Shown here piece by piece: positions 44,337-53,250 of a stretch of DNA of 64,000 bases. The position numbers and the translations under genes were made by a program. Source of the stretch: Oscillospiraceae bacterium (GTDB lineage Bacteria > Bacillota > Clostridia > Oscillospirales > Acutalibacteraceae); assembly GCA_015066565.1 (NCBI GenBank), contig SVOB01000001.1, positions 1,240,001 through 1,304,000 of the forward strand, written 5' to 3'. Numbering within the stretch: the stretch's first letter is position 1; every line of letters begins with the position of its first letter. Below the pieces are notes generated by a model. The model worked only from the letters and a program-made list of their open reading frames with translations, had not been told where the DNA came from and did not search any database.

Positions 44337-45395
44337 ATGAAAACCGCTTTAGTTATATTTGGTTCTGATTCGAGCGAGCATGACGTTTCGTGCGTTTCCG
44401 CCTGCTCTGTTATAAAAAACATTCCTTCTGATAAATATGAAACCGTAATGCTCGGTATTACAAAAGACGGCAAATGGTATCTTTTCGAGGGCGACGTTGA
44501 CCTTCTTCCCGAGGATAAATGGGTAAGCTCGGGTAAGATTACGCCCGCCATCCTTTCTCCCGATTCTAACGACAGGGGACTGGTTGTTTTCGGCGAAAAC
44601 GGCGTGAGAAAAATTCATATTGACGTTGTTTTCCCCGTGCTTCACGGAAAAAACGGCGAGGACGGAACGATTCAGGGACTTCTCGAGCTGGCGAAGCTTC
44701 CCTATGTCGGCTGCGGAGTGCTTTCGTCGGCAGTCTGTATGGATAAGGATTTTGCAAACGCCGTTGCCGATTTCGCTCATATAAGACAGGCGAAGTGGCT
44801 TTCCGTAAAGAAATGCGACTATAAGAACATAAAGGTTGAATTCATTAAAAAATGCGCTTCGTACTTAGGCTTCCCGATTTTCGTAAAGCCCGCCAACGCA
44901 GGCTCGTCCGTCGGTATTTCCAAGGCGAAGGACGCTTCAGAGCTTGAAAAGGCGATTGAATTTGCCTTCGGCTTTGACGATAAGCTCGTTCTTGAGGAGG
45001 CTATTGTCGGCAGTGAGGTTGAGTGCGCAGTGCTCGGAAACGACGAGCCGATAGCTTCTTGCGTAGGCGAAATTGCGCCGTGTAACGAGTTCTACGATTA
45101 TGAGGCTAAATATCAGGCTGACAGCGGACTTTTCATTCCTGCAAGGCTTTCGGACGAAAAGACGGCGAAGGTCAGACAGGCGGCGCTTGAGGTCTATAAG
45201 GCGCTCGATTGCAGGGGGCTTTCACGCTGTGACTTCTTTGTCCGCGAAAGTGACGGCGAGGTCTATTTCAACGAGGTAAATACCATTCCCGGCTTTACGG
45301 CGATAAGTATGTACCCGAAGCTTTTTGACAAGGTAGGAATAAGCTACGGCGAGCTTCTCGACAGGCTTTTCACTCTCGCAGAGGAAAACAGATGA
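44337..45395 (+). CDS. ddl: D-alanine--D-alanine ligase
   Basis: The 352-residue ATP-grasp ligase makes the D-Ala-D-Ala end of peptidoglycan stem peptides. Motifs are FGSDSSEHDVS at the N-terminus, LHGKNGEDGTIQGLLE (100-115), KPANAGSSVGISKA, the omega-loop YDYEAKYQ with the Tyr associated with D-Ala specificity, and NEVNTIPGFT at the C-terminus. A D-lactate or D-serine specificity is not suggested. GGAGG precedes the ATG. Its stop overlaps the next gene by four bases. Confidence 0.95.
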   Translation: MKTALVIFGSDSSEHDVSCVSACSVIKNIPSDKYETVMLGITKDGKWYLFEGDVDLLPEDKWVSSGKITPAILSPDSNDRGLVVFGENGVRKIHIDVVFPVLHGKNGEDGTIQGLLELAKLPYVGCGVLSSAVCMDKDFANAVADFAHIRQAKWLSVKKCDYKNIKVEFIKKCASYLGFPIFVKPANAGSSVGISKAKDASELEKAIEFAFGFDDKLVLEEAIVGSEVECAVLGNDEPIASCVGEIAPCNEFYDYEAKYQADSGLFIPARLSDEKTAKVRQAALEVYKALDCRGLSRCDFFVRESDGEVYFNEVNTIPGFTAISMYPKLFDKVGISYGELLDRLFTLAEENR

Positions 45396-45808
45396 ACGTA
45401 ATAATTGAGATTATAAACACCCAGACTTCCGAGGGCGAAACGCAGAAAATAAGCGACAAAACCAAAGGCGAATTTTTTTCGGATGAAAACGGTTTTTCGC
45501 TTCGCTATGCCGATAAAAAGCTTGGCGGGCATACTGCTGTTACCGTTTCGGGCGGCGATTTCGTTTCGGTTGTCCGGACAGGCTCGGGGTATGACACGCA
45601 AATGTTTTTCGAGAAGGGGAAACGCCGTCCCCTTGTCTATAACACGCCGTACGGAGAAATAATGCTTGAAACCGACACGAAAAAAATCTCTTCACTTTCA
45701 GACGGGAAAAGCGGTTTCATTGAATTTGAATACGACTTGTTGCAGGGCGGAAATAAACAGTCAGGCAACAGAATGAAGATAAAATTTTCGGAGGAAGCAA
45801 ATGTCTAA
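45392..45808 (+). CDS. DUF1934 (YwiB-like) beta-barrel protein
   Basis: The 138-residue protein fits the DUF1934/YwiB family, a small calycin-like beta barrel. It has FSLRYADK and VVRTGSGYDTQMFFEKGKRR, then TPYGEIMLETDTKKI, typical of the family. In Firmicutes it lies before argS, as here. Function unknown. It overlaps ddl and argS by four and eight bases, so the three are translated in a chain. Confidence 0.85.
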   Translation: MNVIIEIINTQTSEGETQKISDKTKGEFFSDENGFSLRYADKKLGGHTAVTVSGGDFVSVVRTGSGYDTQMFFEKGKRRPLVYNTPYGEIMLETDTKKISSLSDGKSGFIEFEYDLLQGGNKQSGNRMKIKFSEEANV

Positions 45809-47543
45809 ATTAGTCAAAAAGGCTGAAGAACAAATTAAAAACGCTATCGGCGAAGCTCTTGCAAGGGCTATGGAAAGCGGAGCGCTGCCGAAGGCTGAAA
45901 TACCCGTAATTAACGTTGAGGTTCCCGCTGACAGAGCAAACGGCGACTACTCTTCAAACGCCGCTCTTTCTTCCGCAAGGGTTTTCAGAACCTCGCCGAG
46001 AAATATTGCCGAGGCAATTCTGGACAACCTCTCGCTTGAAAATACCTACTTTGAAAAATGCGAGGTTGCGGGCGCAGGCTTTATTAATTTTTTCTTCAAG
46101 CAGGACTTTTATTCGGATATAGTTCTTGATGTTCTTGAAAACGGCGAAAGCTACGGCTCGTCGGAGATGGGCAAGGGCAAAAAAATAAACGTCGAATTCG
46201 TTTCGGCTAACCCGACGGGACCTATGCACATGGGTAACGCAAGGGGCGGCGCATTGGGCGACTGCCTTGCGGCTGTGCTTGAAAAGGCGGGCTATGACGT
46301 CGAAAGGGAATTCTATATCAACGACGCAGGCAACCAGATTGAAAAATTCGCCCTTTCGCTCGATATTCGTTATCAGCAGCTTTTCCTCGGCGAAGAGGCA
46401 ATAGAGCTTCCCGAGGACAGCTATCACGGCAAGGATATTATTGAACGCGCTAAGCAGTTCGCCGAAATAAACGGCGACTCTTATCTCAAAAGAAGCGAGG
46501 ACGAGAGAAGAAAGGCTCTTGTTGATTTCGCCCTTCCGAAAAACATTGAGCTGATGAAAGAAAATATGCGTAAATACCGCATAGAATATAACACCTGGTT
46601 CCACGAGAGCGTTCTTCACAGGGGCGAAATTGCCGATACGATTGAGCTTCTTACAAAGAACGGCTATACCTATGAAAAGGACGGTGCGCTCTGGTACAGG
46701 AACAAGGAGCTTATGACGAAAATGCTTCTCTCCCAGGGTAAAACCGAGGAAGAGATTGAAAAGCTTGAGTTAAAGGACGACGTGCTTATCCGTCAGAACG
46801 GTAACCCGACCTACTTTGCAGCTGATATTGCCTATCACCGCAACAAGCTTGAAAAGAGAAATTTTGACACGGCTATTGATATCTGGGGCGCAGACCATCA
46901 CGGCCATGTTGCCAGAATGAAATGCGCGCTCGAGGCAATAGGCATTGATTCGTCAAGGCTTGAAATAGTGCTTATGCAGTTGGTAAATCTTGTCAAGGAC
47001 GGCAAACCCGTTAAAATGTCAAAGCGCACGGGCGACGCAATCACCCTTTCGGATTTGCTTGACGATATTCCCGTTGACGCGGCGAGGTTTTTCTTCAATA
47101 TGCGTGAGGCGGGCTCAACTATTGATTTCGACCTGGGACTTGCCGCCGAACAGACCTCACAGAACCCCGTTTATTACTGTCAGTACGCTCATGCGAGAAT
47201 TTGCAGTATTATTAAAAAAGCGGCTGCCGAGGGCGTTGAACTCCGAAAGGTTACAAGCGAAGAACTTAAACTTCTTTCTTCAACCGAGGAAACCGAGCTT
47301 ATACGTTTTCTTTCAACTCTTACGGCTGTTGTTGAAGGCGCGGCGAAGTTCAGAGACCCCGCGAGAATTACCCATTACGTCTATGACATGGCTACTCTTT
47401 TCCATAAGTTCTATAACGCGCATAAGGTTATGGTCGGGGATGAAAGTCTTATGCAGGCAAGGTTAGCGCTTTGCGTCTGTGTTCGCGATACGCTTAAAAA
47501 TCTTCTCTCGCTTCTTAAAATTTCGGCTCCCGATTCAATGTAG
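45801..47543 (+). CDS. argS: Arginyl-tRNA synthetase
   Basis: The 580-residue class I synthetase charges tRNA-Arg. The HIGH-like motif reads PTGPMHMGNARGG near 135, and the KMSKS-like motif reads VKMSKRTGDA near 410. The C-terminal anticodon-binding helices include YYCQYAHARICSI, typical of ArgRS. GGAGG precedes the ATG within the end of ywiB. Confidence 0.97.
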   Translation: MSKLVKKAEEQIKNAIGEALARAMESGALPKAEIPVINVEVPADRANGDYSSNAALSSARVFRTSPRNIAEAILDNLSLENTYFEKCEVAGAGFINFFFKQDFYSDIVLDVLENGESYGSSEMGKGKKINVEFVSANPTGPMHMGNARGGALGDCLAAVLEKAGYDVEREFYINDAGNQIEKFALSLDIRYQQLFLGEEAIELPEDSYHGKDIIERAKQFAEINGDSYLKRSEDERRKALVDFALPKNIELMKENMRKYRIEYNTWFHESVLHRGEIADTIELLTKNGYTYEKDGALWYRNKELMTKMLLSQGKTEEEIEKLELKDDVLIRQNGNPTYFAADIAYHRNKLEKRNFDTAIDIWGADHHGHVARMKCALEAIGIDSSRLEIVLMQLVNLVKDGKPVKMSKRTGDAITLSDLLDDIPVDAARFFFNMREAGSTIDFDLGLAAEQTSQNPVYYCQYAHARICSIIKKAAAEGVELRKVTSEELKLLSSTEETELIRFLSTLTAVVEGAAKFRDPARITHYVYDMATLFHKFYNAHKVMVGDESLMQARLALCVCVRDTLKNLLSLLKISAPDSM

Positions 47544-47602
47544 ACAAAAGGGAATTTATATAGTATAATACATTTCAAACCGCAGAAAGATGAGGTTAAT
47601 TT

Positions 47603-48508
47603 ATGGATTTTACAAACGCATTACAGCAGGTTTTAAAGGGTATTGAGCCTGTTATTGCCAAGGAGGGCTTCAAAGCCGTTATTCCCGAGGGCGCTTCAAA
47701 GGACTTTCCCGTTTTTGAGGAAAGCGATAAAAAATATGTTGAATACGAGGGCGATAAGGGTAAGATAAGACTTGTTTATTCAAATAATCTTCTCTCGCTT
47801 CTTTATACCGACGTTAAGGCTGACGAGGTTGACGGGCTTGATTTCAAAATCGGCTCGCAGACTCTTTTTGAGGAAGAAACTCTTGACGATAAAGAGATAA
47901 GGTCGCTGAGTAACATTTTTAACGAGGATATTGAAGAGTATTTCGGAACGAAAACTCAGGCGAGAAGCGCGAAGAAAAACATCCCCGTTTCAAAGGCGGC
48001 GGCTAAAAGCGGCGCTATGCAGTATGACGCGAACACCCTCGCTTCAAGGCTTACAGCGGCTTATCCCGATTTGAAAGAGCCTTATAAGGCAAACCTCGAA
48101 AAATACGGCGAGTTTTACGGCGAGGAGTTCTTTGTCGAATACGCTCACGTTATTATAAACACAATTAAGCAGAAGGATAAACAGCTTCTCAAAAAGGTTT
48201 TCAATATCCTCAACGACATTTATGAAAACGGCTCGTCAGACGTTCAGGGCCTTGTTGCAGTAACAATTCTCGGCGAGATGGATAACGACCCAGAATTAAT
48301 CGCTACGGCTAAGGAATATATGTCAGAGGAAATGGCTCAGCCCGTTATTTATATCAATCAGTATTTCCAGACAGCGGCGGGCAAACGCAAGAAGGCAAAG
48401 CTTAAAAATCCGCCTCCCTATAAGCCGAAAAAGGAAAAGAAGCCCGGCTTCTTCTCCCAGATGATGGCGGCTTCGGCAGGTCAGGGTCAGCCCCCGATGC
48501 CGATGTAA
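47603..48508 (+). CDS. Hypothetical cytoplasmic protein
   Basis: I do not recognise this 301-residue protein. It has an alpha/beta N-terminal part (to ~115) containing VEYEGDKGKIRLVYSNNLLSL, an Ala/Lys linker, a helical middle with AAYPDLKEPYKANLEKYGEF, and a Lys/Pro-rich tail KNPPPYKPKKEKKPGFF ending in Gln, Pro and Met. No signal or membrane helix is seen. GAGG precedes the ATG and a TATAAT-like -10 lies at 47563, so it may have its own promoter. A strong terminator follows. Confidence 0.72.
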   Translation: MDFTNALQQVLKGIEPVIAKEGFKAVIPEGASKDFPVFEESDKKYVEYEGDKGKIRLVYSNNLLSLLYTDVKADEVDGLDFKIGSQTLFEEETLDDKEIRSLSNIFNEDIEEYFGTKTQARSAKKNIPVSKAAAKSGAMQYDANTLASRLTAAYPDLKEPYKANLEKYGEFYGEEFFVEYAHVIINTIKQKDKQLLKKVFNILNDIYENGSSDVQGLVAVTILGEMDNDPELIATAKEYMSEEMAQPVIYINQYFQTAAGKRKKAKLKNPPPYKPKKEKKPGFFSQMMAASAGQGQPPMPM

Positions 48509-48531
48509 AATAATATAAAGATTAAAGATTT

Positions 48532-48562
48532 ACAGCCGTCTCAAACGAGGCGGCTGTTTTCG
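48532..48562 (+). terminator. Intrinsic terminator
   Basis: ACAGCCGTC pairs with GGCGGCTGT (one mismatch) around TCAAACGA, followed by TTTTCG and a T-rich region. Confidence 0.82.
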
Positions 48563-48579
48563 TTGTGTTTTTTATTGAA

Positions 48580-48806
48580 ATAACGGACGAGCGCTGCTCG
48601 CCCCTACGGATTGATATAAATTCAAACGTTATCGTAGGGGACGGCGTCCTCGACGTCCCGCAAAATCAGATGAAATTCACGGGGCGCCAGGGTTGTCGCC
48701 CCCTACAGAATGATATAAATCAAAATCATATTGTAGGGGCGGTCATTGGCCGCCCGCAAGGTCGGATGAAAAATAAACGGACGAGCACAGCTCGCCCCTA
48801 CAGGCT
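48580..48806. repeat. Palindrome array 3 (GTAGGGG family)
   Basis: Five palindromic units are spaced about 45-50 bases apart: GACGAGCGCTGCTCGCCCCT, GTAGGGGACGGCGTCCTCGA, GGGGCGCCAGGGTTGTCGCC, GTAGGGGCGGTCATTGGCCG and GGACGAGCACAGCTCGCCCC. AT-rich spacers contain recurring AATCAGATGAA and GATATAAAT words. It lies between a terminator and the end of birA and has no credible frame. Confidence 0.82.
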
Positions 48807-49598
48807 TTATTTATCGCTTAATTTTATACTTATTTCTCCGCTGTCAAGAGTTTCGATTCCGTTTTCGGTTTCAACCTTAAGCGAGCCGTTTTCGTCAATG
48901 TCAACAGCCCTTGCGAAAAAAGCCCTGCCGTTCTTTTCGTAGGTGATTTCTTTTCCTAAAACGAGAGAATACTTTTTGTATTTTTCAATATGGGTCGGGT
49001 TATTAAGGCTTTCAGCGTAACCGAAAAGATAATTGCAAATTCTTGCGATAAGCTCGTTTTTATCAAGTTCGTTTTCGCCTAAAGACGAGGCAGTATCCTT
49101 TATTTCGTCGGGGAAAAGCGAGGTTGAAATATTAATTCCAATTCCGATTATAAGGCTTTCGGCTTTTGTTCTGTCGGTGGGAGAAACGGCTTCGGTGAGT
49201 ATTCCGCAAATCTTTTTTCCGTCAAGAAAAACGTCGTTCACCCATTTAATAAGCGGCTTTTTGTCGGTCAGTTCTCTTATCGCCTCAACTACCGAAACGG
49301 CGGCGGCTGTAGTCGCCCTCGCCGCAAGAGACAGCGGAATATCGGGGTGGATAACAAGGGTGAAGTAAACGCCCGTTTTTTCGGGCGAATAAAAGCTTTT
49401 TCCGTGACGTCCTCTGCCCGCGGTCTGACCCTCGGCGCAGATAAGCATTGTTCTTTTATCCCCGTTTTCGAGCCGTCTTTTAGCCTCGGTATTTGTCGAG
49501 TCAATGCTTTCAAAAACCGAGATGTCAACATCTCTGTTTTCGGGCAGAAGAAACGATTTGATTTTTTCTTTTTCTAAAGTCACAGCCGTATTCACCAC
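48807..49598 (-). CDS. birA: Biotin--protein ligase
   Basis: The 263-residue protein has the catalytic and C-terminal domains but no N-terminal winged helix, so it is not a repressor. Motifs are SIDSTNTEAKR near 31-41, GRGRHGKSF (biotinyl-AMP loop), KWVNDVFLDGKKICGILTE near 119-137, and GIGINI. GTG at 49598 or the GTG codon next to it starts the gene. It is divergent from the MBL gene. Biotin-dependent carboxylases must be elsewhere. Confidence 0.92.
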   Translation of the reverse strand: MVNTAVTLEKEKIKSFLLPENRDVDISVFESIDSTNTEAKRRLENGDKRTMLICAEGQTAGRGRHGKSFYSPEKTGVYFTLVIHPDIPLSLAARATTAAAVSVVEAIRELTDKKPLIKWVNDVFLDGKKICGILTEAVSPTDRTKAESLIIGIGINISTSLFPDEIKDTASSLGENELDKNELIARICNYLFGYAESLNNPTHIEKYKKYSLVLGKEITYEKNGRAFFARAVDIDENGSLKVETENGIETLDSGEISIKLSDK

Positions 49599-49694
49599 TT
49601 TCTTAATTCGATTAATTCTATCACTTATTATTGTACTTGTAAATCCGAAAAATTAACAGTATAATACTTTTATAAACAAAAAGGGGAGTGAAAA

Positions 49695-50483
49695 ATGAGA
49701 CTTCTTCCTGTTAAAGAAATAGTTGACGGCATCTATCTTCTTGACGAATTCGGCGGAACAAACTGCTATCTCGTTGTCGGAAGCGAAAAGGCGTTGCTCA
49801 TAGACTGCGGAACGGGCTTTGCCGACCTTAAGGGGACGGTTGAAAGTCTGACGGCGCTTCCCGTTGAGGTCATAGCTACTCACGGCCACGTTGACCACAT
49901 AGGCGGGGCGGGAGCCTTTGAAAAAATTTATATTCATAAAGACGACACGGGCTTTATAAATAAAATTCAGTTTTCGCTTCCTGCGAGAAAGCTTTTTACC
50001 GCTATGAACGGCGCAGCAAAAAGTCAGGGCGTTAAGCTTTCGGACGTTAAAAGAGGAAAATACAGAACAAAATTCATTCCGATTGACGAGAGTTTTTCAC
50101 TTGACCTTGGGAACAGAAAAATAAAAATTAAGCACACGCCGGGTCACACAAAGGGGAGTATCGCCGTAATTGACGAAACGGATAAGATTATTTTCAGCGG
50201 CGACAACGTCTGTGACGCATTATGGCTTCACCTTGTCGGCTCGCTGAGTATTGAAGAATGGCTGCCGTCGGCTCAGTGGCTTTATGAAAAGAGCAAGGAA
50301 TACAGGGTTTTCTGGGGACACAGGAATGCGGAACTGACAAGCGATTTTATTCTTCAGGTCATTTCCTGGGGTAAGGAGATTATGGCTTTTTCAAAGAAAA
50401 ACGCCTTCCCTTCAAGAACGAAGCAATACCCGGAAACAAAGGACGGGATTTTATATAAAACCGGTAGGGTTTTTAAAAAATAA
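49695..50483 (+). CDS. Metallo-beta-lactamase-fold hydrolase
   Basis: The 262-residue protein has the zinc motif THGHVDHIGG (60-69 region), HTPGHTKGS with the next His, FSGDN with the bridging Asp, and WGHRN with the last His. These fit the glyoxalase-II-like subgroup; substrate is unknown. GGGGAG lies eight bases before the ATG. It is followed by the broken GPH transporter 12 bases later, so both probably shared a transcript and perhaps a catabolic task. Confidence 0.88.
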   Translation: MRLLPVKEIVDGIYLLDEFGGTNCYLVVGSEKALLIDCGTGFADLKGTVESLTALPVEVIATHGHVDHIGGAGAFEKIYIHKDDTGFINKIQFSLPARKLFTAMNGAAKSQGVKLSDVKRGKYRTKFIPIDESFSLDLGNRKIKIKHTPGHTKGSIAVIDETDKIIFSGDNVCDALWLHLVGSLSIEEWLPSAQWLYEKSKEYRVFWGHRNAELTSDFILQVISWGKEIMAFSKKNAFPSRTKQYPETKDGILYKTGRVFKK

Positions 50484-50495
50484 TGAGGTGTAACT

Positions 50496-51868
50496 ATGGA
50501 TGAAAAAACAGTTAGAAGCGAGGTTACCGAAGAAAAGGTTTCGGCGCTTTCAAAATTCTGGCTCTGTCTTGCAGATTGCCTTTGCGGAACCGCAAACGGA
50601 CTTCTCACGGGCGGCGGAATGTCATATTTTTTTGTAAATTATCTCGGTATGGACGAAAAGCTGGCGAGCATAGTCTGGATTATTTTCGGAATCTGGAACG
50701 CATTTAACGACCCGCTTTTCGGCTATCTTTCGGACAGAACGAAATCAAAGCTCGGAAGAAGAATTCCGTATATCCGCTATGGCGCAATATTTTATTCGGT
50801 GTTCTTTATTATAACGTGGGTTAAATGGCCAATCGGCGCTTCCCAGACGGCGCTGTTTATTCAGATGCTTGTCACTCTTTTCCTTTTCGACACGCTTTAT
50901 ACGGCTATCGCGACTTCGCTTTATGTAATGCCCTACACTATGGCGGTTTCAAACAAGGCGAGAAGCAATATCTTCCTTTGGAAATCTTTTTCTCGCTCGT
51001 TTCTCTTGCCGTTCCGCTTGTCGTTTTCCCGCTTATCAAGCCGAACCCCGGAGAAAGCCCGAGAAATTTCCAGATTATAATGACGGTTCTCGGAGTTGTG
51101 ATTTTCGCCGTTATTTTTGCTTCAACTTTCTTTTATAAGGAGAAAGTTCAGAGCGAAAAAGATGAAACCGAAAACATTTTCAAGGCGGTTGTTTCCTGCT
51201 TTAAAAACCGTTCCTTTGTTGTGTTCGAGGTGCTTTCGTTTACGGTTATTTTTATTCAGACTATTCTTATGCAGGGCGTTATCTATTACTTTGACGCTTA
51301 TAAAAACGTGCCTATGGCTTTCGCTTACGGCGCGCTTGGCGTAGGAGCGGTTTTCGGCGTTGTTCTCTTTGCGAGCAAGACGACAAAATGGGGAGTTAAA
51401 AAATGCACCCTTCTTATGTGTGTTGTCTTTGCTATCGGCGCAACAGTTATGATTTTCTTCGGAAAATACCTTCCCGTCGCTCTTTGCTGTTTCTTTACGG
51501 CGGGTATGGGCTTTGCGGGCGGAATGTACCTTGTTCCGCTTATGAACGGCGACGTTATCGACTATGACGAAAGCGTTACGGGTATAAGAAGAGAGGGTAT
51601 GTACGCAGGCGTAAACAGCCTTATCACAAAGCCTGCCATCAGCCTTGCAAACGCCGCTTTCCTTATGATAATAAAGTGGTTCGGATTTGACAAAACAATC
51701 AAAACCGAGCTTCAGACTCCGTGGGCAAAGCAGGGAATTCTTGTTGCCTGGATGGCAATTCCCGCAATTCTTCTTATCATTTGCGCTTTCTCGCTTAAAT
51801 TCTATCCGCTTGCGGGCGAAAAGTGGAATGAAACCAAGAAAATGCTTGAGGAAAGACATAATAAATAA
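50496..51868 (+). pseudogene. GPH-family sugar:cation symporter, frameshifted
   Basis: Two overlapping frames together make a full glycoside-pentoside-hexuronide symporter of about 457 residues. The first gives the N-terminal half, including NAFNDPLFGYLSDRTKSKLGRR, the family's D-P-x-G-x-x-SDR motif. The second continues from IFFSLVSLAVPLVV to the end, with NGDVIDYDESVTGIRREGMYAG. The break is at about 50980, where CTTTGGAAATC would restore W-E-I-F-F if one G were added. The gene has GAGGTG before its ATG. Unless the deletion is a sequencing error, the transporter is inactive. Confidence 0.85.
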
Positions 51869-51875
51869 AAAAACG

Positions 51876-51906
51876 CAGGGCGGTAAAATTTACTGCCCTG
51901 TTGATT
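51876..51906 (+). terminator. Terminator after the symporter
   Basis: CAGGGCGGTAAA pairs with TTTACTGCCCTG around AT-rich bases and is followed by TTGATTTTT. The T run doubles as the -35 region of the next promoter. Confidence 0.82.
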
Positions 51907-51929
51907 TTTACCATTTTTACTGGTATTAT
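51901..51929 (+). promoter_or_regulatory. Promoter of the MocR-like gene
   Basis: TTGATT, 17 bases, then TATTAT, overlapping the tail of the upstream terminator. Confidence 0.65.
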
Positions 51930-51963
51930 TAAAATATAAATAATGAAAGAAAGAATATGACCA

Positions 51964-53073
51964 ATGAATTATTCGGTAAATAAAAGCGAAAAAACGCCCG
52001 CCTATCTTCAGCTTTATTTTCAGCTTCGTGACGATATTGTCAGGGAAATTTATCCGTTCGGCAGTAGGTTGCCGTCGAAAAGACTTGTCGCCGATGAAAC
52101 GGGGATAAGCGTAATTACGGTTGAACACGCCTACGCTTTGCTTTGCGACGAGGGCTATGTTGAAGCAAGACAGAGAAGCGGGTATTTTGTAACCTTTACT
52201 AAAGAGGACGGCTTTTCGCTTCCGCCGGTGAAGGAAAAAGAGAAAAATATTTCCCACGCACAGTCTCACAGCGGCTTTTTTCCGTTTTCGGTGCTTGCGA
52301 AAACAATGAGATTTGTTTTAAGCGAATACGGTGAAGCCACGCTTGACACCTCGCCGAATACGGGCTGCGACGAACTGCGGGAAGCGATAAGAAGTTATCT
52401 TTTAAGAAGCAGGGGGCTTAACTGTGAAAGCGACCAGATTGTAATCGGCTCGGGCGCCGAATATCTTTACGCCCTTCTGATTGAGCTTTTCGGCAGGGAT
52501 AAAAAATACGGCCTTGAAAGCCCGTCTTATGAAAAAATCGAGCTTGTATATAAAAACGCAGGCGCAAGCTACGAAATGCTTTCGCTGTCACCCGACGGAA
52601 TTGACAGCAGGGCTCTTAAAGGAACAAGGGCGCAGGTGCTTCACATAACGCCTTACAGAAGCTTCCCGTCGGGCGTTACCGCTTCGGCTTCAAAAAGGCA
52701 CGAATACATCCGCTGGGCAGGGGAAAACGACAGGTTTATTATTGAGGACGATTTTGAGTCTGAGTTTTCGGTCCTCAAAAAGACCGAGGACACCCTTTTC
52801 AGCCTGACGGACAGGGATAACGTCATATATATGAACACCTTTTCGAGAACGATTTCGCCGTCAATGAGGGTCGGCTATATGGTGCTTCCGAAAAGGCTTG
52901 TCGGCGTTTTTGAGGAAAAGCTCGGCTTTTATTCCTGCTCGGTACCGACGTTTGAACAGCTTGTTATAGCGAGGCTTATTTCAAACGGGGATTTTGAACG
53001 CCATATCAACAGGGTAAGGCGACTTAAGCGAAAGGAACAGAGAGAAGCTTTGAACGCAAAAATTAAGAATTAA
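51964..53073 (+). CDS. Degenerate MocR-type (GntR/aminotransferase-like) regulator
   Basis: The 369-residue protein has an N-terminal GntR winged helix (FGSRLPSKRLVADETGISVITVEHAY at 32-57) and an aminotransferase-like domain from ~103. PLP-site features are NTGCDELREAI, ITPYRSFPSG (canonical TPxHQFPxG) and IIEDDFESEF. The lysine that binds PLP in FSKTLAPS-type motifs is Arg here (FSRTISPS, R295). The protein also ends about 80-100 residues earlier than usual MocR members, shortly after HINRVRRLKRK. DNA binding may persist, but PLP chemistry through a Schiff base is unlikely. Confidence 0.75.
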   Translation: MNYSVNKSEKTPAYLQLYFQLRDDIVREIYPFGSRLPSKRLVADETGISVITVEHAYALLCDEGYVEARQRSGYFVTFTKEDGFSLPPVKEKEKNISHAQSHSGFFPFSVLAKTMRFVLSEYGEATLDTSPNTGCDELREAIRSYLLRSRGLNCESDQIVIGSGAEYLYALLIELFGRDKKYGLESPSYEKIELVYKNAGASYEMLSLSPDGIDSRALKGTRAQVLHITPYRSFPSGVTASASKRHEYIRWAGENDRFIIEDDFESEFSVLKKTEDTLFSLTDRDNVIYMNTFSRTISPSMRVGYMVLPKRLVGVFEEKLGFYSCSVPTFEQLVIARLISNGDFERHINRVRRLKRKEQREALNAKIKN

Positions 53074-53077
53074 ACTA

Positions 53078-53106
53078 TTGACAGTGAGGGCTTGGATTGG
53101 TATAAT
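53078..53106 (+). promoter_or_regulatory. Consensus promoter of tRNA-Thr
   Basis: TTGACA, 17 bases, TATAAT, a perfect sigma-A promoter, 12 bases upstream of the tRNA. It begins four bases after the MocR-like stop codon. Confidence 0.9.
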
Positions 53107-53118
53107 ATCAAATGCCCT

Positions 53119-53191
53119 GCTGCTATGGCTCAGGAGGCAGAGCACATCCTTGGTAAGGATGAGGTCACCAGTTCGAATCTGGTTAGCAGCT
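53119..53191 (+). tRNA. tRNA-Thr (anticodon GGT)
   Basis: The acceptor stem pairs GCTGCTA with TAGCAGC, discriminator T. The anticodon stem CATCC/GGATG encloses TTGGTAA, giving GGT (Thr). No CCA is encoded. A terminator follows. Confidence 0.94.
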
Positions 53192-53196
53192 TTAAA

Positions 53197-53234
53197 AACA
53201 CCCGTTCACTCAAAAGAGTGGACGGGTGCTTTGT
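53197..53234. terminator. Terminator of tRNA-Thr
   Basis: AACACCCGTTCACTC pairs with GAGTGGACGGGTGCTT (one mismatch) around AAAA; T and A runs on both sides let it serve the convergent gene as well. Confidence 0.88.
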
Positions 53235-53250
53235 TTTATCGGAATGAATT

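Noticed and set aside
48565-48942. A 125-codon frame crossing palindrome array 3
   Set aside because: It spans repeats and runs antisense into birA.
53119-53191. A phage or island attachment site at tRNA-Thr
   Set aside because: No integrase or partial tRNA repeat is found nearby; only the shortened MocR gene hints at past rearrangement.
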